This document shows, piece after piece, positions 48,301-64,000 of a stretch of 64,000 nt of DNA (its first letter is position 1; every line of letters begins with the position of its first letter). Position numbers and translations under genes: made by a program. Below the pieces are notes generated by a model. That model was not told the origin of the DNA. It did not search any database and saw only the letters and a list, made by a program, of their open reading frames with translations. This DNA comes from Gordionus sp. m RMFG-2023. Lineage: Eukaryota > Nematomorpha > Gordioida > Chordodea > Parachordodidae. The stretch is from NCBI RefSeq assembly GCF_954871325.1, contig NC_088775.1, positions 1,597,473 to 1,661,472 on the forward strand, given 5' to 3'.

Positions 48301-48494
48301 ACAAGCAACTTTCTATTTTATTTTTTTTACATATGGTTCTTTTTAATGTTTTTTTTTTCTATAATAAAAATTTATTATTATATATTTTATTTTTTTTTAA
48401 ATACAATTTTTAACCTTTATATTATATTAAGATAGTTTTTTAAAAAAATTTTTTTATTAATATTTATTCGATTATAAGAATATAATGAAACCCG

Positions 48495-48665
48495 ATTTCC
48501 TTGAAAATGGCTAACTCAATATTCCATCCTGAAGATTTTTTTATCTTAAAAGGAACGAAGGCTTATATTATCGAAATTAGAGGGGTTAGACAATATTATT
48601 ATGGCTAAAGTATTGAGTTAGCCGTTTCGAAGAAAATCGGCTCAAAACGAGCTGTTTAACAAAAT
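48495..48665 (+). mobile_element. Foldback MITE family D (D6)
   Basis: AAAATGGCTAACTCAATATT at the left pairs with AAAGTATTGAGTTAGCCG at the right; the end is AAACGAGCTGTTTAACAA. Outer left repeat is decayed. Confidence 0.65.
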
Positions 48666-48690
48666 ACTAATAAATAATGTTTAACTATTT

Positions 48691-48768
48691 GTTTATTATC
48701 GTTTATTATTATTTATTATTGTTTATTATTGTTTATTATTTTTATTATTGTTTATTATTGTTTATTAA
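48691..48768. repeat. (GTTTATTATT)n minisatellite
   Basis: About 7 imperfect copies of a 10-bp unit. Confidence 0.9.
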
Positions 48769-48835
48769 TCAATGAATCAAAGATAAAATTATAAAAAAAT
48801 TTTTTTTTAAATTTATACAATCTTTATATAAATCT

Positions 48836-49021
48836 CAGAAACCTACAGAGGTACCATAAATATATTTTATTTATTTTTTTTGATTTTTATAGCTAAATAA
48901 TACCGATTTCAAATATTTCGATTTAAAATATACCGCCCGGCCCGGATTTTAAACCCGGATTTTTTAAAAAAAAATTAAACACGGACCGGTTCGGGCTTAG
49001 GGCCGGGCCTCAGGGTCTCTG
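48836..49021 (+). mobile_element. hAT-type MITE family A, complete (A4)
   Basis: Ends CAGAAACCTACAGAGGTACC and, reversed, CAGAGACCCTGAGGCCC. Flanks ATAAATCT (48828-48835) and ATAATTCT (49022-49029), 7 of 8. The left arm has lost its GC block. Confidence 0.8.
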
Positions 49022-49331
49022 ATAATTCTCGATAAAACAACAAAAACAAAAGAGAGGAAAAAATAAATAAAATTATATTTAAATAATAATTCAAAAGTAA
49101 ATATTTTGCATATTATAACATATCCAGTTATTTATAATATCTATAAACATTTGAAAAGTAAATATTATTCAGGTATATTTTCTATGAAAGGATATTTTCT
49201 AAGAAAGGATGATGCACGCGTGACACTTAAAACTAAGAAATATTATTTAAAATCGATTTTAAAATAATTGTTTTTTAAAAAATTTATTTTCCATTTTAAT
49301 AATTTTTAATCTTTTTTTTTTTAAAAAGCTT
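49022..49331. other. Upstream region of the FnIII-like gene
   Basis: AT-rich, expected promoter and 5' UTR of the gene starting at 49332. Nothing specific seen. Confidence 0.4.
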
Positions 49332-55659
<6,328 letters not shown>

Positions 55660-55959
55660 ATATTTGATTTGAAGAAGATCTAAATCTTTTTTAAAAATTA
55701 AATTTATAATTTTAATTATTTTTGGGAAAATGGAAGTGTATTTTATTATATTTATATTTTTTTTATGTTACTTCGCAAATTGTCATTATTCAATCAATAT
55801 AAAAAATACAAGGATTTTTTAAAGAGTATTATTTGATCTCACGTGATTTGCCGGATCTCCTTTATGATGGATGGAGCAGGAGAAATTTGTCAGTAAAACA
55901 GATCCGAGATAAGAATTAAAATTTAGAGGGAAAGCGATTTATCTTGAGGACGCATTTCG

Positions 55960-56185
55960 TAGTGGACCCGATCCGACACGGTTTAACAGCTGATCGATTA
56001 TTAAAATCTGTTTATGAGATCAATTTTTTTTTTTTTTTAAAAAATAATATTAATTTTATCTTTAATTTCTAATACACGGTAAATAACCTGAGAAATATTT
56101 GTTTTGATAAAAGAAAAATTGATTCTCGTAAACCGATTTAAAAAAAATCGATCAGCTGTTAAATCGTGTCGGATCGGGTCCACTA
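55960..56185. mobile_element. Foldback MITE family G
   Basis: 226 bp, nearly a full palindrome. The arms start TAGTGGACCCGATCCGACAC and continue through GTTTAACAGCTGATCGATT, with the inverse at the right end. Arms of roughly 65-70 bp flank a central T-run. No target duplication is readable. Confidence 0.85.
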
Positions 56186-56189
56186 TGAG

Positions 56190-56315
56190 GGCGGCCCCTA
56201 AGCCAGTAAAAAATTGCTTGAGCCTTTAGATTTTTGCTAATAGATGTGCAGACATTTGTTCCACCTATGAGCAAAATCCTCGGGCTCACGTGATATTTTT
56301 TGGATAAAATAATCT
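56190..56315 (+). mobile_element. Foldback MITE family D fragment (D8)
   Basis: Core only: TTGAGCCTTTAGATTTTTGC, CCACCTATGAGCAAAATCCTC and TTGGATAAAAT. Terminal repeats are missing; it abuts family G. Confidence 0.55.
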
Positions 56316-56520
56316 TCCAGAATTGATCTTTGATTTGCCAACCAACAACAGAGCTTGTTACATTTCCTTGCCGCACGCAACCATAGTCAAAATTTGATTT
56401 TTTTGAACGATATCCGCAAATGTCACTTTTCGTAAATATTTATTTCCTTATATAGTATTCAGCTACGACAAGATTCGACATTAAGATGAAAAATATCAAG
56501 AAAAGACAAAATATTCACAC

Positions 56521-56718
56521 TAGAGATTTGCGAGGTCCGATCCGACTCCCTCTTGGGGTCCAAATTTACTTTGGTCTCGGGTGAGAGTCTATTTTTTTAT
56601 AAATAATCTTCGTTTCAAAATATAACAAAAATTTATTTTTTTAAATTTAAGGCCGTGCTTTTTGGACCGGACTTTTTAGACCGGGATTAGCAATATTTAG
56701 GCCCTATGCAGATATCTA
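56521..56718 (+). mobile_element. hAT-type MITE family B, short (B8)
   Basis: Ends TAGAGATTTGCGAGGTCC and, reversed, TAGATATCTGCATAGGGCC. TSD not clear (ATTCACAC versus ATTTAATC). Confidence 0.6.
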
Positions 56719-56727
56719 ATTTAATCT

Positions 56728-57330
56728 TATAGGTAAAACTTTAAAAGCTAAACGACGCTTTTCGTTATGCAATCAATTTACGCTTAGGCGTACCTTTCCT
56801 AAACCATTATATTTGCATTAAATGCAATCACTCGGCAGACGCGTATGTGAGACACGCTCTCCACTGTAAATTGATATCAAAAATCAGTCGACATGATAAA
56901 ATAAATGCAATAATAGCTCCTTTTTAAAATAAAGCCAATTTTCACTGTATTTTAGAACCTACACTTAGATAAAAAACGCCCTAACGGCAAAACCGTCATA
57001 CCTTTTTTCATGGAAAAGCCTTTATTGTGGAATCTTACCTGCATTGATCCCATAGCTCCATCTAATAATTACCATGATCCCCTTAACAGAGCCGAATCTC
57101 TAAAAAATATAAAATACTCACCTAATGTGTTATAACCACTTTGTTTCCATAGCAGCTACATCAACCTGCTCTTTTGGACAACCAGCTTTAGATCTATTCA
57201 AAATAATATTAAATCAAAAAAAAAATCATACCTTTCTCCATTTTACAAACTTAAGCAGAAAATCGCCGTATCTATAATTAGATCTAATTATCAAATATTT
57301 AAAACATCATGGCCTGACCTCGCCATTTAA
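56728..57330 (+). mobile_element. LINE 3' fragment (same RLE family), second copy
   Basis: A plus-strand frame starting near 56735 reads AFRYAINLRLGVPF, then CIKCNHSAD, RHALHC and SRHDKINAIIA. This matches the LRLG and Cys-His part of the LINE at 40958. After a frame change, FHGKALLW-like, NLTCIDPIAPS and NRAESLKNIKY follow, matching the WDYTC endonuclease end. Stops and shifts show decay. The copy is 5'-truncated. Confidence 0.6.
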
Positions 57331-58958
57331 TATTTTTTCTTTTTTTTTTAAAAAAATGTTTTTTTCTCTTTTTATAAAAATATACATTTGTATCAATCTT
57401 TTTTTTTAACTTAAACTGATATATGACATATTTTATTATGTTCTCTATATTATAATGTTAATTTTTTATTTTTTTATACTTTTTAAAAAGTTTTAAGATA
57501 TTAATTTAATAGTAATTCAAATGCCGGTTATAAACATTTATATTTTATTATTAATTTATATTTAAATTTCTATATTAAAGATTCTCAATATTTAATACCC
57601 ATTAGTCCTAATAAATTTATAAAGCTAAAGATATTCTTAAATAACTCCTAGAATAATATAATTTTAAATTTTCCTCCGTCCACCCTTATACCAAGTTCCT
57701 ACGTACTCGCGTTTTAATGACCAATTCATTGCTCTTCATATTTGCTTTAATATGATAAATTTTTATCTCTTTTTCAGTGATTATAGCTGTTTGACATAGA
57801 CTGAAAGTTGTTTATCTCTGATCTGCACTATAATTGGTTATTTAAGTTGGAGTTGAATAGTTATATGACTTATCAATTCGCTTGCAAAAATTAGCTCTGA
57901 GTCAGATCTGATCTGCTTAATTTTTAGTATCTTTGTTGCTAAGCTTATAAATTATGTCGCTTTGATAGGGGGTTTACCAAACGTAGGTCTTTGCTCTGTT
58001 ACAATTTTTTTAATATATAAAATGCTCCCAAAATTTTTAGATCAGAAAAATTTACCAAGGGATCTCCCCTCTGGCAATTCCTGAATTATTTAAGATATAT
58101 GAATTTATTTATTCTAACAGTTATTGTGCATATTTCATAATCATAATTAAAAGATCTTTATTTGCTTATGGTTTACAAAGTGAAGATAACTACTTTTTCT
58201 TGTATCATCTGATTTTGCTCATTATCTGTAATTAAATGTTAAAAATAAGTAAATAGTAATTCCATAAAATATAAAAATCATATTGATTATCCTTGAATTT
58301 ATTATTGAACAAATTATTTTATTTTAGTGCTAATTCTGAATTAAATAATCGATACGAGAATAAATTTTCTTAAAAATCCGTTAAAAATAAAGCTGATAGC
58401 AATTATTATTTGCGAATTATTAATAAAGCATTTAACTGATATGCATTAAAATATTTAACAATTTTGAAATGGCAATCAACAAAATTTTTTCAATAAATAT
58501 GTTTACTTTTATGATGTAAGTAGTTCTATAAAATATAACTCTTATTAAGCTTAAATTTAATATGCAGTAACTATCTGCAGTTATAAGTGGCAGCAAATTT
58601 AGATTATAATTCCCTTTAAAGAGTTAAGAAAATGTATAAAAGATTTTAACTAAAGTATTATTTGAAATAATTTTTACATTAGATTTTATAAAATGCCATT
58701 TAAATTTAGTGAACAAACCGAATTTATAAAGGTTCAGCTAATATATTTAAATGTATAAAGCAACTTCAAAATATAATTAATATAAATTTATAAATTAAAT
58801 ACCAATTAATTTAATAAGTCAGTGCCATTTTATATATGTAATTTTAATTAGCAGTAAAATTTTATATTTTATCATTTTATCAGAATGACATTTTACATTT
58901 TCTTTTTAGTGGAGGGAAAAGAATTTGCGCTTAAATTCAATTTTAAAAATAAAACATA
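57331..58958. other. AT-rich stretch upstream of the Ki-67/Repo-Man-like gene
   Basis: No genes or delimited repeats seen. Likely includes promoter and 5' UTR of the gene at 58959. Confidence 0.4.
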
Positions 58959-61612
58959 ATGGATTTAGAAAATGAGTCGTTAGAATTGTTGGATGAAAAC
59001 GAATTTTCAATGAGTAGAACAATCTTAGGGGAAGTAGATACTAATTCTTCTTTTATTCGCATAGAAAGTAAATATATATTGTTCATATTATATAAAAAAT
59101 TTATGACTTAGATTTAATCACCATCACTCCTAAAAAATTAGCAAATACACCATTAAGATCTGAAAAATCGAGGAAAAAGGAGGTTTCGTTTGGTAAAAAG
59201 TTGACCCCAGAACTTTTTGACAGAAATATGCCCCCGAACACTCCTCTTAGAAAAGGAACAAGACCAGAAATTTTAAACACTTTTGTAATTGAAGAAGAGA
59301 CTGATAGTGCCAATAACCTAATAAATAAAGATCCTAAAACTCTTGCTGATAATAATTTAGATGTGAAAAGGTCAAAATTAGTTGACTATTCTTTTTCAGC
59401 AATAGAATCCAACTCTAATGCGTCTCATAGAGAGGATAATTCTAATTTAACTCAAGTTAGTAAAATGATTATAATAATTTAATTTAGTAATAAAATGTTT
59501 TTAAGATGTTTTTTTTAGTATTTATTACAGGTATATCTTTACTAATAGTCAAATGTTTTAATATAATTTTATCAATAAATTTAAAAACTTTAAACATTGC
59601 TATTAAAAAAAAACTGACTACATATTTATTATTATGACACATTTACAGAAAAATATTTATTACTATATATTTACCAATTATTTCTCAACAATTTAATGTA
59701 TTTATATGCCTTATATAATGATTTAATATAAGTTCTTAGAAAATTTTAATAAAATATAAAAATGAATATTTAAAGCTAATAAATTTTTCTCTAAGTTGAA
59801 AGAAAATACATACTTGTGCATATTTAATTTAAAACATTTCCATATTTTTTATTCCATTTGTAAATAAAATTATATTATTTGACTTGCAAAAAATTGTTAT
59901 AATATATATATATTCTTATCAATTTTTATGAGTTAGATAATTTTAATTAAAAAATATAGAAATGTTTCTGTAATTAATACTTGGGCAGATTTTTCTTATT
60001 ATAAAGGTACCTTGTTTTTAATTTTGCATTAAATTTTAAACAAAAATAAATATTAAAACACTTGTGGTTAATTAGGGTCTAGAAGAATCTCAGATATTTT
60101 AAAATTATGATTACAAATAAACCTATATAAATATATTTTTTAACTATTTTTTTGTCAGTAGTCTCATATTTTATATTAAGTTATCATTTTTATTTGATGC
60201 TTTTCAAGATTCAAACATTTTATTTTTGACTGGCTCTGTTTTTACTTTAATTTTATTTATATAACTAGTTTTTCAACTTAGGGGTCCACTGTTATAACTT
60301 TTTAGCCATTGATTAGCATTGGTACTAATATCATTGTCTCATACCACCAATGTTTAATACCCTTAACAAAAAATTATGTTGTATTCAGACATATATAAAA
60401 AATTAGCCTAAATAGATGCTTGTTTTAACCCTCTACTTTTTGAATATGGATTTGGTTTTAGTATTAATAATTGGCTTTACTAAAACTAATGATTCTAGCC
60501 TAGTATAAATCCATAAATATAAATGTAATCTTTATTATTAAAATCTTATTTAATATCATTATTTTACTATATCCTTATCTGACGCGTAAATATTTTTTCA
60601 AAAGTGGCATGACTCGTAATACTTTCCTTGTCAAGGAAAAAAAAGAAAGTTGCTAAAATATGAACATTATCTGGCTATAGCAAGATTTTGCCCATAGAAT
60701 ATTACATAAAGTGACATAACATAACCACGTGATTATGCTTATCATTTTAAATAAAGAAATATAATTTTTCTAAAAAAAACCCCTTATCATCTGGGTAAGG
60801 TTTTATAACAGATTGGTTTTCTCTATCTTTAAAATATTCCAGCACAAACCCATGTATTAGAAATGTTTTTATATGGATTTAACTGACGTCATGTTGGATG
60901 TAATTGATAATTAATTTCTTATAAATTCAAATTATAGGCGCACCTGACAAATAATTCAGAAAACTCGTCATATTCCCCTCTCATTTCATTCGATTATGGA
61001 GCTGATGGAGTGGACCTCGCAAAAGCCTTTATCAAGTCAACTGTCAAGACTATGAGGAAGTTTGACAGCACTTCCAGTTATATGACGGACAGCTTTGATC
61101 TATCAAAAATGACGGAAGAGGGTTTGGTCGAACAAGAAGTGAATGCCATTGAAATACAACCAGAGGAGATTAAAATGTGCTCTACGAACTCACCGGTAGA
61201 AAGCCTGCAGGATAATTTAATCACATCTAGTGACTGTTTATTAGGCAACCACGATGATAAAGTAGATTTCACTTGCGCTTCCACTGCATCGACAATCACC
61301 TCATACAAACCGTCAGCCATTCCAAAACCTACAGTGTTTACGATACCCTCCAAACCCCAAGTAACAAATGAAAGGCCCAGCCTAATTCCTAAACCAAGAA
61401 TGATAGTTTACCCGGCTACGGAAAGGATTTTCACCAGGAAACTGACCCAGCCTCTATCTTCCATCATATCATCCAGGGAGGCCTCAAGTTTGTTCAGTTC
61501 CTCTTCCTCGGGCGATGACAACAATAGAAGTAAGATGTTAGCGCTCAGATTGGCTAGTTCCATTCCTAGGATTAGGAAGGAAAAGGTAAAAAAAACAACA
61601 AATTTCAGCTAA
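58959..61612 (+). CDS. Ki-67/Repo-Man-type PP1-docking protein, three exons
   Basis: Exons 58959-59067, 59112-59455 and 60938-61612 give 375 aa. Intron 1 is 44 nt (GTAAAT...TTAG, phase 1); intron 2 is 1482 nt (GTTAGT...TATAG, phase 0). Residues 59-85 hold an RVxF-type PP1 site, K-E-V-S-F, followed by GKKLTPELFD and then PPNTPLRKG. This is the combined Ki-67/Repo-Man short linear motif (KiR-SLiM) that recruits PP1-gamma to chromatin at mitotic exit in vertebrates. The Ser within VSF is the position of mitotic (Aurora B) control in the known proteins. The remainder is low-complexity, Ser/Thr-rich, with two IPKP motifs in exon 3 and a basic tail. It is far shorter than Ki-67 or Repo-Man, and the motif is near the N-terminus. 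No FHA domain or Ki-67 repeats are present. AATAAA at 61754 may end the transcript. Confidence 0.8.
59456..60937 (+). other. Intron 2 of the Ki-67/Repo-Man-like gene
   Basis: AT-rich, free of the MITEs that fill other introns in this window. No coding or RNA feature seen. Confidence 0.6.
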
Positions 61613-62933
61613 TGTCGATTACCGCAAATATATTACAATCAACAATTTTGTGCGTTCTCTATTAACGCGTAATAATATATTTCTAGGATAATGCGTTTCG
61701 CGATTATTGTTTTTGCGAAATTATTGTTTTCGACATTCGCTCTATTCAGTTTAAATAAAAAAAATAAAACAAGTGATTTAACTTATGATTATTAAGCAAA
61801 TTCGATGTTCAAGATATTTTAATCTGGTGTTGCTAAACGACTCTATTTGAGCCATTTTAAAAAAATATACTTAATTATATATATATAAAATTGGTAAATT
61901 AGTTAAATAATAAAACACCTTATTGAATGACTAAAATACAGATCGGCGATAATTTCGAGTGCAGAACCATTCTTAGTTCTTCTTAGGGATTTAGAAAATT
62001 ATTTGACCAAACTACACACATTCCCTATTAAAAAAAAGGCTCTAATTTTTTGAGAAAATAAATTACATGTTAGCTCTTCGGAGTGGATACAGAAAATTGT
62101 ATAATTAATTTTAATCTCGTTTTCAGCCGATTTTACGGCTAACTTAACATTTCATCTAGAATAATATTACGCAAGTCTGAAGATTTTGTCTGTAGAAGGA
62201 ACAAAGGTTTGGGTATCTATTAGCGAAATCTCGAGGATTAGGCAATGTTTTTCTCTTTCTTTCTTTAGCCATTTTTAAAATTCGCTCAAAACGAGCCGTT
62301 TAACAACACTACGTCGCAAGATATATTTTCGCTCCATATTCGTAAATGATACGATTGGTTGAATTTTATAAAAAAAATGCGGTGTTATTTACCTCACAGC
62401 TGGAACAATACGTGTTTTACTATAAATTACTCCCTTAAAATTTCGATGAATATTGTCTGCCAAATCTTTTAAAACATGTATTATTGTTATAGGTTCACTT
62501 TAATCGAATAAATTTTTTAAAAATTTTGTTGCAAAATAATATGAATTAGCAAATTTTATGCTTGTTGTTAATTTGTAAAAAAATTTAAGATATAATTTAA
62601 TTAATTAAATTAAAAAAATTACTCAAGAACATTTATTAGGTTTCTGGTTCCAGTTCCGATGTTATTTTAGATTATCTCTCATTTTATAGGGAATTTCTGG
62701 AATCAAAACTTTTTCCACCAGAGAATGAGAATATGATTTATAAAAATCAGTTTTATTATATCATTTTAGAAAGTTTTCCTAGTGGATTCCATATCACCGC
62801 GCCCCCCCCCTCCCTCCCCCATCTCCTATACACTTCCGGTTTGTTTATTACATTAATTATATTTATTGGTATTATAAATGATTATTTACATTTTGTTTAC
62901 AAAAATTTAATATAAAAGCTAGATTGTTGAAGA
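61613..62933. other. Intergenic stretch with CG words and a split foldback MITE
   Basis: At 61660-61735 TTAACGCG, GTTTCGCGATT, TGCGAAA and CATTCGC words recall the arrays near 6.2 and 9 kb. A family D left end lies at 61828-61865 and a fuller D copy at 62121-62310 (AGCCGATTTTACGGCTAAC ... AAACGAGCCGTTTAACAACA), possibly one element split by an insertion. No genes seen. Confidence 0.5.
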
Positions 62934-63410
62934 TTAATAATTATTCATTTTAAGTGGATCGCTTCTATTTCTCCTTAGTGTCGGGGATTTTTTATCATCC
63001 GGTCGAGGACAATTGGGCCTGTGCCGACGTCTCACGGATGAGCCAAGGTTTTCATTTCTTCGAGAATTAATGTCATCGGCTAGATTGGTTGGAACTGCCA
63101 CGTATTCTTGCATCGGATCTCGTCCCATTTCGTTTGGTAACATTCTCCCCATCGGGTTATTATTGAGGAGGCGAATGTGATGATTTATTGGCAGATGATT
63201 CCTATGATTTTGTAACGCGGTTAATCGCCTTTCTAAGAGATCCAAATGAATCCGATTACGTGTTAGACTTCTTTGTTTCTTGATAATACCACTGATCAGA
63301 ATTATGATGAGAGTAATGAGGAGTAAGCTTATATAAGGAATATTCACGGAGAAAACATCCGAAATTGTTGATATTAGCTCGACGGTATTCGTGTCATCAA
63401 AATAATTCAT
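62934..63410 (-). CDS. Small single-pass membrane protein, 158 aa, unrecognised
   Basis: I do not recognise the family. The frame starts at ATG 63410 and ends at a TAA; codon use is gene-like compared with the flanks. Residues 1-25 are acidic and would be outside or in the lumen. Residues about 26-43 form one strong hydrophobic segment (YISLLLITLIIILISG), followed at once by KKQR, so the positive-inside rule puts the long C-terminal part in the cytoplasm. The tail (about 115 aa) is rich in Arg, Asn and His, with a Met-rich patch (NPMGRMLPNEMGRD) and a basic end. There is no signal peptide or cysteine pattern. The frame is open further upstream without another Met, so an extra upstream exon is possible. 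Confidence 0.6.
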   Translation of the reverse strand: MNYFDDTNTVELISTISDVFSVNIPYISLLLITLIIILISGIIKKQRSLTRNRIHLDLLERRLTALQNHRNHLPINHHIRLLNNNPMGRMLPNEMGRDPMQEYVAVPTNLADDINSRRNENLGSSVRRRHRPNCPRPDDKKSPTLRRNRSDPLKMNNY

Positions 63411-63905
63411 ATAATTTCGATGGGAACTAATATAAACTATTATTACTACATTATCATATTTTACGCCATAGTATATTAGAATATTAAAAAAAAAATTTAG
63501 AATAAAAGTCTAGAATTTCTAGAAGTACCGATTTATTTTTTTAATTAAAATTTAGCATAGAATACTTTCATTAAAAAAAACATTATTGTATAACGTAATC
63601 CTCTGCATTAGATCTGCGGCCGTAACTGGCTAAATAAAGCCGGAATACATCCACCATGTGGAATATTTGGCCCACTTTAAGATAAGTCACGAGTTCGATT
63701 CGAGTTAACCAATCAATGAGGTTACAAAATTCTTTTACTCCTTCTCGGGGAAAGAAGGAGTAAAAAAAAAAGCGTTGTGAAAACGAGCTTAAGTTTTTTT
63801 GACGAGGCTTTAACTCAACCAGGAAATATTTTGCCTCAGGCCAAAATGAAAGAAATTATAATCGAATCAAAAAATGCTCATCTAACTTTACCGAGAGAAT
63901 ATTTT
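63411..63905. other. AT-rich stretch with a weak tRNA-like B box
   Basis: GAGTTCGATTCGAG at about 63691 resembles a B box, but no cloverleaf can be built. Otherwise no feature. Confidence 0.35.
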
Positions 63906-63910
63906 TAGTA

Positions 63911-64000
63911 GGGCTGTGGCGATAGATCAGCACCGATATTTAGCGGTTCCCAAAAATATCGGGATCGGGCCGATACCCGTAAAAAACCGATCCGGTATTT
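63911..64000 (+). mobile_element. hAT-like MITE left end, cut by the window edge
   Basis: GTAGGGCTGTGGCGATAG is followed by ATATCGGGATCGGGCCGAT words, the layout of a hAT-type end with GC-rich arm. The rest lies outside the window. Confidence 0.35.

Noticed and set aside
63600-63710. Possible tRNA or SINE
   Set aside because: Only a weak B box; no cloverleaf and no second copy in the window.

Overview
The window is AT-rich eukaryotic nuclear DNA from an invertebrate animal, with very sparse genes, much satellite sequence and heavy transposon load. The animal assignment rests on several things: genes split by spliceosomal introns (one only 44 nt long), class-A GPCRs of FMRFamide-receptor type, a secreted chitin-binding (CBM14/peritrophin-like) protein, an FnIII-like secreted protein, a Ki-67/Repo-Man-type PP1-docking protein, and piggyBac, hAT and RLE-type LINE elements. 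The standard genetic code fits. The phylum cannot be fixed from the sequence; chitin binding and the GPCR type lean towards an ecdysozoan or another chitin-making protostome.

Layout. 1-2220: left-truncated, broken Ty3/gypsy-type retrotransposon (minus strand). 3256-5916: first GPCR (minus, two exons). 6180-9500: hAT MITEs enclosed by two inverted arrays of CG-rich words with a ~14-bp rhythm. 10583-11046: long TTATC microsatellite. 12440-13300: decayed, possibly Ig-like gene between MITE copies. 14481-15913: second GPCR (minus, two exons), a paralog of the first with the same intron position. 17971-20810: near-complete piggyBac element with TTAA duplications. 22060-31815: hAT elements, foldback MITEs, SINE-like repeats and tandem repeats. 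32488-33723: chitin-binding protein with Pro-rich and QEP-rich tail (plus, three exons). 34000-40500: mostly empty AT-rich DNA plus repeats. 40541-43560: degraded RLE-type LINE with an inverted 5' copy. 45215-45451: an unrecognised exon-like ORF. 49332-55659: secreted FnIII-like protein (plus, five exons), its introns packed with MITEs and microsatellites. 56728-57330: a third piece of the LINE family. 58959-61612: Ki-67/Repo-Man-like gene (plus, three exons). 62934-63410: small single-pass membrane protein (minus).

No operon logic applies; the genes look independent. The dominant organising feature is a family group of hAT-type MITEs with GC-rich GGCCCGG arms in an AT-rich background. Several have exact 8-bp target duplications, so insertion was recent enough to be read by eye. 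The items most worth following up are the compact Ki-67/Repo-Man-type gene, the paired 14-bp-rhythm arrays, the paralogous GPCRs with changed class-A motifs, and the piggyBac element with three copies of a subterminal palindrome.
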